Positions 1-8,119 of a stretch of DNA of 64,000 nt are shown piece after piece. The notes beneath the pieces were generated by a model. That model was given only the letters and a program-made list of their open reading frames with translations, was not told the origin of the DNA and did no database searches. A program made the position numbers and the translations under genes. Source of the stretch: Candidatus Arcticimaribacter forsetii (lineage in GTDB: Bacteria; Bacteroidota; Bacteroidia; Flavobacteriales; Flavobacteriaceae); assembly GCF_910589745.1 (NCBI RefSeq), contig NZ_OU342399.1, forward strand, positions 868,001 to 932,000. The letters are read 5' to 3'. Each line of letters starts with the position of its first letter. Within the stretch, counting starts at the first letter, position 1.

Positions 1-374
1 TTCTTCACCCAAGAAAAGGTTTTTTTGACAGCCGTTTAGTAGAGTCCGGGCCTTATGCTCAGTATACCAAAAATGGTATTTCGTTAATTTACAATGCCAG
101 TAATGCTGCCAATTATAGCGATCCAAATCTACCTAAATTCACTTATGCTGCAGGACAAGCATTGTTTGATCATGATAAACCCTATAAGTTAAAAGATCGA
201 ACCGATTCTTATTTTATCTATCCCGATAAGGCTTATGAAAAGATCGGAGAAGTAAACGAAGTTTGTTTCGTTGAAGGACTTGTATTTTTTAAAGAAAAAT
301 GGTTTCTGTATTATGGTACAGCTGACTCTAAAATTGCAGTTGCAGTATACGATCCTCAGGCAAATATTAATTAA
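1..374 (+). CDS. GH130-family glycoside phosphorylase/hydrolase, C-terminal part
   Basis: This is the last 124 codons of a gene that begins before the window; the frame is open from base 3 and ends at TAA 372-374. The segments VESGPYAQYTKNGI, FVEGLVFF and WFLYYGTADSKIAVAVYDP are typical of the C-terminus of family GH130 beta-mannosyl phosphorylases and related enzymes, which act on beta-mannosides by inverting phosphorolysis or hydrolysis. An internal TTG at 162 lies well inside the conserved region and is not the start. The substrate cannot be told from the fragment. Family assignment is fairly sure, specificity unknown. Confidence 0.8.
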   Translation, partial: LHPRKGFFDSRLVESGPYAQYTKNGISLIYNASNAANYSDPNLPKFTYAAGQALFDHDKPYKLKDRTDSYFIYPDKAYEKIGEVNEVCFVEGLVFFKEKWFLYYGTADSKIAVAVYDPQANIN

Positions 375-449
375 TCCTTTTTAAAACTCAAATTTAACTA
401 TTCGCATTAAGTTTTTGAATCTGTGTAATGGATTGGCCTCTTATTTATG

Positions 450-688
450 TTAAAACTTAATTAGTTTTAAATATATAATAGAGTCCATTTGCCAAGTAAA
501 GTTGTCTGATGCAATATAACTGCTGTTATTCGAACTCACTTCAGGATGAAACTCTATACTATCGATGAAAAAGGTTCAGGATACTAAATTTTTACTTTTT
601 AAATCATAAAAACCTAAAACACCACTTTCTTTGTTAAGCTGAAAAAAGTCCTTTAACCAATAGATAGACAGACTGTTATTGGAAATAA
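450..688 (-). pseudogene. decayed antisense coding remnant
   Basis: The 367-base gap between the GH130 gene and the GLPGLI gene has no intact gene. Read on the minus strand it gives a protein-like stretch that starts after a stop near 690, runs through NNSLSIYWLKDFFQLNKE, and meets TGA at 576-578. It continues in the same frame through SIEFHPEVSSNNSSYI and FTWQMDSIIYLK to TAA at 450-452. The composition resembles the end of a secreted beta-propeller or sugar-binding protein more than random AT-rich DNA. I cannot name the family. It may be a relic of a gene once paired with the GH130 gene. Confidence 0.35.
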
Positions 689-712
689 AAAATAAGTTGT
701 TTTATAATTACA

Positions 713-720
713 TATATTTG
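713..720 (+). promoter_or_regulatory. -7 promoter box for the GLPGLI gene
   Basis: TATATTTG is a perfect match to the Bacteroidota -7 consensus TAnnTTTG. It lies 21 nt before the ATG at 742, which supports that start over the upstream in-frame TTG at 679. No well-spaced TTG -33 element is visible. Confidence 0.6.
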
Positions 721-741
721 TTAAACAAAACTATATTTAGC

Positions 742-1551
742 ATGAAACTTCAGTTAACACTTCTATTTACTTTTGCAGTTACCTCATTTTCACTTTATAA
801 CGAAAATACTGCTATCCAAGATTTTCAAGGAAAAGCCTACTATTTCTCTCAATCAAAAATGGATTTAGGGGATTGGGGAGCACGAATGAGTGAAGCCCAG
901 AAGAAACAAATGAAAGACCGCTTGAAAAACAGGCTTGAAAAAACATTTGTTCTGAGTTTCAACAAAGAGGAATCTTTTTTTAAAGAAGAAGAAAAAGTAG
1001 ATGCTTACTCTGGGGCAACAGATTCATGGGGGAGTAATTTTGCTCGAGGCCCACAATACAAGAACATCAAAGAAAATAAGTTGGTTCAAGAGCAAGAATT
1101 CTACGGTAAGAAATTTTTAGTAAAAGATCAATTACAAACCATTGAATGGAATATGGGAACAGAATCTAAACTCATTGGACAGTACATGTGTTTTAAGGCA
1201 ACCGCCTCTGTTCCAACCTCAGAACTTAGCTGGTATAATTTTTCATGGCAAGACCTCAGAGATGAACCTGAAGATGATACCGTTAAAATGACACAAGTAG
1301 AAGCCTGGTACACCCTTCAAATCCCATTGCGTCACGGTCCTGCTGAATACTGGGGATTACCTGGGTTAATTCTTGAAGTGAGTGCTGGAAACACCACTAT
1401 ATTATGTTCTCAAATTGTATTGAATCCAAAGAAGAGGGTCGACATAAAAATGCCCGAGAAAGGAAAGGAAATAACGAAAAATGATTACCAAAACACCATC
1501 AAAGGGAAAATGATGGAAATGAGAAACAACCGCGGTAGAAGAAGAAGCTAA
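742..1551 (+). CDS. GLPGLI family secreted protein
   Basis: The protein has 269 residues from ATG 742. An upstream TTG at 679 in the same frame is rejected because it lies before the promoter box and adds residues ahead of a signal peptide. Residues 1-17 form a hydrophobic export signal. The family motif GLPGLI is at 205-210 within the conserved context AWYTLQIPLRHGPAEYWGLP. These exported proteins occur widely in Bacteroidota, often next to a TonB-dependent receptor as here (the next gene starts 40 nt downstream). The biochemical role is not established. The C-terminus is strongly basic (RNNRGRRRS), which is unusual for a soluble periplasmic protein and could reflect anionic-surface binding. 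Confidence 0.85.
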   Translation: MKLQLTLLFTFAVTSFSLYNENTAIQDFQGKAYYFSQSKMDLGDWGARMSEAQKKQMKDRLKNRLEKTFVLSFNKEESFFKEEEKVDAYSGATDSWGSNFARGPQYKNIKENKLVQEQEFYGKKFLVKDQLQTIEWNMGTESKLIGQYMCFKATASVPTSELSWYNFSWQDLRDEPEDDTVKMTQVEAWYTLQIPLRHGPAEYWGLPGLILEVSAGNTTILCSQIVLNPKKRVDIKMPEKGKEITKNDYQNTIKGKMMEMRNNRGRRRS

Positions 1552-1591
1552 TTGTCCAAACAAATTCCCTTAGATATACTATATATTTCGA

Positions 1592-4294
1592 ATGAAAAAA
1601 ATTAGTTTAGTTTCACTGCTACTTTCATCAATTGTTTCCTTTGGTCAAATTAGCTTCAAAGGAGTCATTTCAGACACCCTCAAAAACCCATTGGAATTGG
1701 CAAGTCTTGTTGCCATCAATAAAGAAACTAACGGTTTTGAATCTTATGATATTACAGATAACCTTGGCCAATTCAAATTAAATCTTAAGGAAAATACTAT
1801 TTATAACATTCAGATTAGTTATATCGGTCTCAAAACAATCAACGACAACATCTCAACCAGTCAAGTTAATCTCGTTAAAGACTATGTGCTCAAATCAGAA
1901 TTTGCTTTAGATGAAGTAGAACTGATTTATAAAATGCCTGTAGCGATTAAAGGAGATACATTAGTCTACAATGCCGACGCATACAAGAACGGTTCTGAAA
2001 GAAAACTGGAAGACATCATCGAAAAACTTCCTGGCATAGAAATCAATGAAAGTGGCCAAATTGAAGTAGAAGGAAAAGTGGTTAATAAACTAATGGTTGA
2101 CGGAAAAGATTTCTTTGACGGAGACACCAAAATCGCTACAAAAAATATTCCATCCAATGCCGTTGATAAAATTCAAGTTCTGCGAAATTATGCAGAGGTC
2201 GGTCAACTCAGTTCAGTAAGAAACAACCAAGACAATGTTGCTATAAACATAAAACTCAAGGAAGGAAAAGAAAGTTTCTGGTTTGGAAATGTAACGGCTG
2301 GAACGGGAAGTGCGCCAAACGAAACTCTCTACTTAGCACAACCAAAACTGTTTTATTACAGCCCAAAGTACAGTATCAATTTTATTGGTGATCTAAATAA
2401 TATTGGAGAGGTTGCTCTGTCTAGGAGAGACATCCGTGGTTTTGGAGGTGGATTTAATACGCCCAGTAGAAATAGCGGGACGAGTATTAATCTTGGAGAC
2501 AACAGTCTTAATTTTTTAACTAATCAAGGTAATGCACTCAAAATTGAAAACAAATTAGCTACAGCTAACTTCAGCTACTCACCAAATAAAGCTCTGGATT
2601 TAAGTGGCTTTCTAATTTTTAACAATAGTAAAATTTTATCGAGAGAAGTCAACTTTGTCCAATATAGTAATCAGGATTTGAATATCCCCGACGAATCAAC
2701 AGAACAAGATAGCAACGAACGATCCAATCAAGGGCTTCTGAAACTGAGCGCTTCTTACAAACCCAATTTCAACAACCAAATTGACTATGATGTTTTGGCG
2801 CGTATGTCTGATGACAAACAACATCAAAGCATTTTCTCTTCTGTTATAGGAAATACCAATCAAACCGATGAAGTAACTCCCTATAACATTAACCAAAATT
2901 TAAAATACTATTACACTCTCGATGAAGACAACATCTTCGCCTTTGAATCGCAACATGTACTCAAAAACGAAAATCCCATTTACAATGCAATCTTAGATAA
3001 TGTTCAGAATGTTGCCAATACTGCAAATGCACTTGGACTTAATACTAGTTTGTCAGAATATAACCTTGGTCAAAATAGACGCATCAAATCGAATCAATTA
3101 GATGCCAAATTGGATTACTATCATATTATTAATTCAAAAAGCAACCTTAACCTCACACTAGGAACCATCTTAAGTTACCAGGCTTTTGACTCTTCCATTT
3201 TTCAATTTTTAGAGGATAGTTCAATATTTAACCCCACTCCAAACTTCAATCAAGGAAGGGCTAAAAATGACATTAACTATAATTTTGCTGACGTTTATTT
3301 GGGTTTGCACTATCGTTTTAGAACGGGTAAATTCACCTTTACTCCTGGATTCTCAGTCCATTCATATGGAAATAAAAACAGTCAATTTGGCGAAACAGTT
3401 GAAGATAATTTTTTGAAATTATTGCCTGACTTTGAAGCGCGTATTCAATTTAAAAAAGGAGAAAGTTTGACACTAAATTATTCTATGCGAAATCAGTTTA
3501 CAGACGTTACACGACTCGCCGAAGGCTTGGTATTGAACAGCTATAACAGCCTGCAGTATGGCGAGCCAGATTTGCAAAATGCATTGTCTAATAATGTTAG
3601 CTTGCGCTACAGCAGTTTTAATTTATTTAATTACACCAATGTTTTTGTACGAGCTGCCTACTCCAATAATATTGACCAAATTAGAAGCCTGACAAATTTT
3701 GAAAATGTTATTCGCACGAGTACTTTTTTTAATTCAAGTTTTGCCGATGAAAATGTTAATGTATTCGGGCGCGTACAGCGAACCTTTGGAAAAATTAGAG
3801 CTAGTATAAATGCAAGTTTTAATTACAGTAAAATAAATCAATTCATCCAAGAACGACGTTCCTTAAACGAAGGCTTTACTCAAACCTACACTCCTGGCAT
3901 TCAAACGAACTTTAAGGTTGCACCCAATGTAAGCATCAATTATCGCTATGCCATTACAAACAACAACCAAGGGAATAGAGAAACAATCTTTATCACTAGA
4001 GCCCCATCAATTGATTTTGATGCTTATATCCTGAAGAAAATCACTTTTAAAACCAAGTACAGTTATACCACACAGGACCTTGGTAACGGAGAATCACAGT
4101 CGTTTCAGAATTGGAATGCAAGTTTATCCTACCGCAAGGATAGAGACGCCAAATGGGAATATGAACTAAATGCAGTTAACATTCTAAATATTGATTCTCA
4201 AATAAGAAACAGTGCTAACAATGTATCTGTCTTTACTTCTGAAACATTTATTCAGCCTAGATTCATAACCTTCCGTTGTATTTATAAGATTTAA
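1592..4294 (+). CDS. TonB-dependent receptor / outer-membrane beta-barrel protein
   Basis: The protein has 900 residues. A signal peptide (about 1-18, ending SFGQ) is followed by a carboxypeptidase-regulatory-like beta-sandwich (about 20-105), a plug-like domain (about 110-230, with LEDIIEKLPGIEI and VNKLMVDGKDFF) and a long beta-barrel. This is the 'outer membrane beta-barrel family protein' layout usual beside GLPGLI genes. It sits 40 nt after the GLPGLI stop and is probably co-transcribed. No SusD partner is present, so a polysaccharide-utilisation role is not supported; the ligand is unknown. The C-terminus FITFRCIYKI is a plausible final barrel strand. Confidence 0.85.
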   Translation: MKKISLVSLLLSSIVSFGQISFKGVISDTLKNPLELASLVAINKETNGFESYDITDNLGQFKLNLKENTIYNIQISYIGLKTINDNISTSQVNLVKDYVLKSEFALDEVELIYKMPVAIKGDTLVYNADAYKNGSERKLEDIIEKLPGIEINESGQIEVEGKVVNKLMVDGKDFFDGDTKIATKNIPSNAVDKIQVLRNYAEVGQLSSVRNNQDNVAINIKLKEGKESFWFGNVTAGTGSAPNETLYLAQPKLFYYSPKYSINFIGDLNNIGEVALSRRDIRGFGGGFNTPSRNSGTSINLGDNSLNFLTNQGNALKIENKLATANFSYSPNKALDLSGFLIFNNSKILSREVNFVQYSNQDLNIPDESTEQDSNERSNQGLLKLSASYKPNFNNQIDYDVLARMSDDKQHQSIFSSVIGNTNQTDEVTPYNINQNLKYYYTLDEDNIFAFESQHVLKNENPIYNAILDNVQNVANTANALGLNTSLSEYNLGQNRRIKSNQLDAKLDYYHIINSKSNLNLTLGTILSYQAFDSSIFQFLEDSSIFNPTPNFNQGRAKNDINYNFADVYLGLHYRFRTGKFTFTPGFSVHSYGNKNSQFGETVEDNFLKLLPDFEARIQFKKGESLTLNYSMRNQFTDVTRLAEGLVLNSYNSLQYGEPDLQNALSNNVSLRYSSFNLFNYTNVFVRAAYSNNIDQIRSLTNFENVIRTSTFFNSSFADENVNVFGRVQRTFGKIRASINASFNYSKINQFIQERRSLNEGFTQTYTPGIQTNFKVAPNVSINYRYAITNNNQGNRETIFITRAPSIDFDAYILKKITFKTKYSYTTQDLGNGESQSFQNWNASLSYRKDRDAKWEYELNAVNILNIDSQIRNSANNVSVFTSETFIQPRFITFRCIYKI

Positions 4295-4561
4295 CCCTCT
4301 TAATTTATACCAAAAAGTTTGCCTTGCCTGCTTTAGTAGTCAAACTAAACTGTTCGCTATTTCATGAAAAAATATTTCTTTTATTTCTTCTCAGATCAGT
4401 CATAAACTTTAAGGCTAAAACTTCTCTCCCCGGATTCTTTTTGTCAGATGTGATCAAAACCTGGTTTCACAAGAACGAGAACATCACCTTTGATTGTTCC
4501 ATTGCAGGCGCTCGAAAGATTAAGGAAATTTCCTTATATTTAAATTCAATAAACCAAACAA
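4295..4561. other. intergenic region upstream of ligase operon
   Basis: This 267-base gap follows the TonB receptor. It contains a 16-bp palindrome and a near-consensus -7 box just before the next operon, and otherwise no supported gene. An open frame covering 4324-4668 overlaps the next real gene in another phase and has no signal, motif or promoter, so it is not called. Confidence 0.6.
4521..4536. promoter_or_regulatory. perfect 16-bp palindrome, candidate operator of the ligase operon
   Basis: TAAGGAAATTTCCTTA is its own reverse complement. It ends 25 nt before the ATG at 4562 and overlaps the first two bases of TATATTTA (4535-4542), a one-mismatch version of the -7 box. A dimeric repressor bound here would block the promoter. 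No regulator gene is adjacent, so the binding protein is unknown. Confidence 0.5.
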
Positions 4562-5164
4562 ATGGGAAGAAAAGCAGAATTTTCAATAAACGGGCTAAGC
4601 GTATTGGCGGAGTTCAAAAAAGTAGATCGAAAAAAGATTTATGGCTGGTCTACTATAGAGGTGTTTGATCAAAACGGCAGTAAGTGTAAGCTAGCAGGTT
4701 TGGCAGAAGGGCAGTATGTGATGCCTTCTGGTTCTTCTGCACTAGTTTCCTTGAATGCAAAAGGGGAAGCGGTTTCAAAAAGCACATTGGTGGGCGTAGA
4801 CAGCGACGGGAAAAAGGTAGAAAAAGTACCCTCTATTTATGACCAAAAAGTGATGCTAAGAGAAGCCTCTGTAGATGAATATTTAGCTATGGCTGTAAAA
4901 TCTGTGTATCAATTACAGATAGATGAGAACAAGGAAGCCTTACTCGCAGATCTCAATAGCGGCAAGATATACTTCTTTGTATTTAATTACAGGGCAGATT
5001 ATGAGGGTGACGATGCCTTTTTAATTAGTAACGGAACCGATGCGTTTGCCATTACAGGCATGAAGTCTGATCTAGAATTTATAGGCCTTGAAGATAACGA
5101 GCAGGAATTAGTTCCTGAAGAGACCGAGGCAGTAGAAGACGACATGGATTTTGCAATGTTTTAA
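4562..5164 (+). CDS. hypothetical protein with acidic C-terminal tail, first gene of ligase operon
   Basis: This 200-residue protein has no signal peptide or membrane segment, and I do not recognise the family. The N-terminal two thirds look beta-rich, with many short hydrophobic strands and glycine turns. The C-terminal 25 residues are very acidic and end in DDMDFAMF, reminiscent of the acidic, aromatic-ended tails of single-strand DNA-binding proteins. The stretch KKVEKVPSIYDQKVML is loosely reminiscent of the Ku core barrel; this is only an impression. It is 10 nt upstream of the next gene and clearly co-transcribed with the ligase at 5932. Base use is visibly less AT-rich than in the minus-strand genes that follow, suggesting separate ancestry. 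Role in nucleic-acid binding is inference. Confidence 0.7.
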   Translation: MGRKAEFSINGLSVLAEFKKVDRKKIYGWSTIEVFDQNGSKCKLAGLAEGQYVMPSGSSALVSLNAKGEAVSKSTLVGVDSDGKKVEKVPSIYDQKVMLREASVDEYLAMAVKSVYQLQIDENKEALLADLNSGKIYFFVFNYRADYEGDDAFLISNGTDAFAITGMKSDLEFIGLEDNEQELVPEETEAVEDDMDFAMF

Positions 5165-5174
5165 ATAAAATAAA

Positions 5175-5918
5175 ATGATTAGATATATAAAATTAGCCAA
5201 CGATAAAAAAAGAGATGCAGAGATTACCTTTAGATCTCTGAATCCTAAACCTGCCATTACTATGGTTATGGAATCTGGAGATAAGGTGACTACTAAACGT
5301 GTGGTAAAAGGCACTTCTCAGACCAGTACAAAAACCTTACTTGCCAAGTATAATGAGAAACCCAAAGAGGGGGTTGATTTTAAGATGCAACTAGCATCAA
5401 AATTGGCAGAAGACCTAATTGCCAGTGATCCAGAGTCTGATCTAGAACTTACCGGTAAATTTATTGAGGATGTATCTAGAGTGTATATTAACGAGGATGA
5501 GAAGCCGGTGTTTAGTGTTAAAAAAACTGAAAAGATTTTTTCTCCCACCGCCGAGCTCAAAGAAGAGCGGGAACCCAAGTACAACGATAGTAATATAACT
5601 GGAGAGAGCATTGTTAACTGGACGGGAAAACTAATGCCTAAGGCTAAGATTTACAACAAGTTGGTATTTCATAAAAAATACCAATTAAAGCATATTAATG
5701 GCCTTACCTATGATTTTCTGTTTGACATGGCCAAACAACTAGCCGATAAAGACGCTATGATGATGATGGGAGGCGGAGCTTCCGGTAAAGAACCTTTGGT
5801 TATGAATGATGGCGGAAAGCCCTACAGAGCGTTCCTAGAGGGCAGAGTAAAAGGAGATAAATATTGCCTGATCCTTCACCTCACCAACCAGGAATTAAAA
5901 TCATTACCAACAGAATAA
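5175..5918 (+). CDS. hypothetical protein, second gene of ligase operon
   Basis: This 247-residue soluble protein is not recognised as a known family. It is lysine/glutamate-rich, with an N-terminal part starting MIRYIKLANDKKRDAEI and a central helical stretch (about 75-105). Near residue 200 there is an odd methionine-glycine run, DAMMMMGGGASGKEPL; the GGGASGK resembles a loose phosphate-binding loop but lacks the strand context of a true P-loop, so no nucleotide-binding claim is made. It lies 10 nt after the preceding gene and 13 nt before the ligase, consistent with one operon and probably one complex. Confidence 0.7.
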   Translation: MIRYIKLANDKKRDAEITFRSLNPKPAITMVMESGDKVTTKRVVKGTSQTSTKTLLAKYNEKPKEGVDFKMQLASKLAEDLIASDPESDLELTGKFIEDVSRVYINEDEKPVFSVKKTEKIFSPTAELKEEREPKYNDSNITGESIVNWTGKLMPKAKIYNKLVFHKKYQLKHINGLTYDFLFDMAKQLADKDAMMMMGGGASGKEPLVMNDGGKPYRAFLEGRVKGDKYCLILHLTNQELKSLPTE

Positions 5919-5931
5919 ATGTTTTATTGAA

Positions 5932-7281
5932 ATGAAAGAAACCGCACAAAAATACAAACGCCAAACGGCATCCAGGTATTTGCCTGTAGGAGCCCAGGAG
6001 ATTACCTCAAAGATAATGGAAGCAGAATCTTACGGGGTGTCTACCAAACACGATGGCCACTTTTATCTCTTAAGCTATGATGGTAAAAAAGCAACACTTA
6101 CCAACCATGGAGGTAGGGTTATTGATGATTTGCCGCTACTAAAAGAAGCTACTGCGCTACTTAAAGGCAAATGCAAAACTGTAGTGTTGGCAGGAGAACT
6201 CTATCTGCACAAAGAAGGTGGGCGTACCCGTTCTTTTGATATGACAGCAGCCTTAGATGATAAATCTACAAATATTTACTTTGCAGCATTTGATTTGCTT
6301 AGCCTTGATGGGGAGCAGGTATCTCTGGATATTAAAGCATTAGACCAAAAGCTTAATACTGTGTTGTCTTCAGGGAAATCATTACATGCCGTAAAAAACA
6401 GCTTTGTAGAAAGCAGAAAAGACATTGCCGCGCTCTATAAAGAGATTGTAGAAGACGACGGCCAAGAAGGAATTGTAGTGCGTTCTCACAACGGACCAAC
6501 CTATAAAATAAAACCACTAATTACCCTAGATGCTGTTATTTTAGGATATGCAGAAGGGCAGGGCAGCAGAGCCGGCATGCTCAAAGAAGTGCTGGTGGGC
6601 TTGTGTGTTGCAAAAGATGAGTATATACTCTTAACCAAAGTAGGGAATGGCTACAGCGAAGAGGAGCGTAAAAACCTACTAAAAGAACTGGGCAAGAAAA
6701 AAGTAGATTCTGGATATATTGAAGTATCTGGATCTAACGTGGCTTTTACCATGGTAGCACCCAACCAGGTGGTAGAGTTTAGTTGTTTGGATGTATTTGG
6801 AGAAAACTCAAAAGGGGTTATCTCTAAAATGTGTTTGAGCTATAAAGACGGCACTTATACAGCCAACGGCAAACAGCCAATGGCCAGTGTAATATCTCCG
6901 GTATATGTTAAGATGAGAACAGATAAAAAACCCGATACAAATGATGCGGGCTTGTCTCAAATCACGAAGATTATTTCCTTGGATATAAATGCCTCTGAAA
7001 AACTCGATGTAAAGAAAAGTGAGATTGTTTCTAGAGAAGTGTATGTAAAGATAAGCAAGGGCGCCAAGATGGTACGCAAGTTCATGGTTTGGAAAACCAA
7101 TAAGGAAGCAACGGGCGAGTATCCAGCCTATGTATATCATTACACAGACTTTAGTGCTGGCAGGTCAGAAATGCTTAAAAAAGAGATTAAGGTGTCAGAC
7201 TCCAAGAAGCAAATTGAAGAGATTTTTGCTGCAGAGGTATTAGAGAATGTAAAGAAGGGGTGGGAGAAGGTAAAATCATAG
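5932..7281 (+). CDS. ATP-dependent DNA/RNA ligase with C-terminal WGR-like extension
   Basis: The 449-residue protein carries the covalent nucleotidyltransferase motifs in order: motif I K39-H-D41-G42, motif III E89 in AGEL, IIIa at F120-D121, motif IV E179-GIVVR, and motif V K192-I-K194. An OB-fold domain follows, starting near KVGNGYSEEER (236-246) and holding a motif VI-like R329-T-D331-K332. The usual arginine two residues after the motif I glycine (KxDGxR) is F44 here, an uncommon change. Residues about 365-449 form an extra domain ending in VLENVKKGWEKV, similar in pattern to WGR domains of some PARPs and ligases. No primase, nuclease or Ku domain is fused. It would seal nicks through an AMP-lysine intermediate; whether on DNA or RNA is unknown. 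Confidence 0.8.
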   Translation: MKETAQKYKRQTASRYLPVGAQEITSKIMEAESYGVSTKHDGHFYLLSYDGKKATLTNHGGRVIDDLPLLKEATALLKGKCKTVVLAGELYLHKEGGRTRSFDMTAALDDKSTNIYFAAFDLLSLDGEQVSLDIKALDQKLNTVLSSGKSLHAVKNSFVESRKDIAALYKEIVEDDGQEGIVVRSHNGPTYKIKPLITLDAVILGYAEGQGSRAGMLKEVLVGLCVAKDEYILLTKVGNGYSEEERKNLLKELGKKKVDSGYIEVSGSNVAFTMVAPNQVVEFSCLDVFGENSKGVISKMCLSYKDGTYTANGKQPMASVISPVYVKMRTDKKPDTNDAGLSQITKIISLDINASEKLDVKKSEIVSREVYVKISKGAKMVRKFMVWKTNKEATGEYPAYVYHYTDFSAGRSEMLKKEIKVSDSKKQIEEIFAAEVLENVKKGWEKVKS

Positions 7282-7323
7282 AAATGAACAGTTATATGCC
7301 AGTGAAATGTCCATAATGTTATT

Positions 7324-8082
7324 TTATAAATTAAATTCTAACCCTACTAAAAGTTCTGAGTCTGTCTTTTTAATATCTACATAAGGCGTAGTATGATGTC
7401 TAATCTGTGTGGTTACATAAACAGCTATTTTGTCAAACTCATAGTACCACCGCGGTTCAATAAAAAGACGCGTGTCTTCAAAGTTTTCAACATTAATTTG
7501 GTAATAAATACTGGTATTAATAAAAGATTTTTTTGATAGCTTAACCTTAAGGAAAGAACTTAAACTAAGTCTGTAGTTTTGAACGTTTACTTCATCATTG
7601 GTGTCTTTTAAGTAAAGCTCATTTTCAAAAAAAACTCCTGCTGATACATCAAAATAATTACCCTCTTTTTTATAGATATTATGACGATACCCACCCCCAA
7701 TTAAATGTCGGTAATCTAGGTTTAAGGCTTTTGATTTTTGACTTTGAACAAAAGAGAATATATAATGATTTCCTACACTGTAATTATATCTTAATTGCGC
7801 CGTATAATCTGATGCCAATACTTCATTGTTCTCTGAAATATATTCATAATTAAATAAAAATCTAATTAGATGTTTATCAAATTTTTTACCAATTTGATTG
7901 GTGATATTAAATTGATACAGTTCTAAGTTACCAAATTTAAAATCTCCATTTATACCAAACCCTACAGTTAATGTAGAATCCATAGATTTCATTAAGTATT
8001 CTGTATTAATAATGGCTTGACTTCGAACGTTAAATGTAAATAAAAGAACAATTGAGAAGCTTAGGTATTTCTTGTTAGGCAC
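7324..8082 (-). CDS. DUF481-like outer-membrane protein
   Basis: The 252-residue product has a signal peptide (about 1-21, ending VRSQA). It is built of alternating amphipathic strands ending in LLVGLEFNL with a terminal hydrophobic residue, as in small outer-membrane barrels. The spacing of aromatic residues and the DFKFGNLELYQFNITNQIGKKF segment fit DUF481-type (YdiY-like) proteins. It lies 37 nt downstream of the STAND ATPase gene on the same strand, and so is probably the second gene of that operon. It converges on the ligase operon across a 42-nt gap. Family call moderate, function unknown. Confidence 0.6.
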   Translation of the reverse strand: MPNKKYLSFSIVLLFTFNVRSQAIINTEYLMKSMDSTLTVGFGINGDFKFGNLELYQFNITNQIGKKFDKHLIRFLFNYEYISENNEVLASDYTAQLRYNYSVGNHYIFSFVQSQKSKALNLDYRHLIGGGYRHNIYKKEGNYFDVSAGVFFENELYLKDTNDEVNVQNYRLSLSSFLKVKLSKKSFINTSIYYQINVENFEDTRLFIEPRWYYEFDKIAVYVTTQIRHHTTPYVDIKKTDSELLVGLEFNL

Positions 8083-8119
8083 CTTATAATTATTTTTAAT
8101 TCAGCAAGTCTTTAAATTT

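Noticed and set aside
4324..4668. Open frame upstream of and overlapping the ligase operon's first gene
   Set aside because: It overlaps the well-supported gene at 4562 in another phase, crosses the palindrome/promoter and has no coding signature.
5690..5800. GGGASGK in the second ligase-operon protein as a P-loop
   Set aside because: It is inside a Met/Gly-rich loop without the preceding hydrophobic strand or a Walker B; not enough for an NTPase call.
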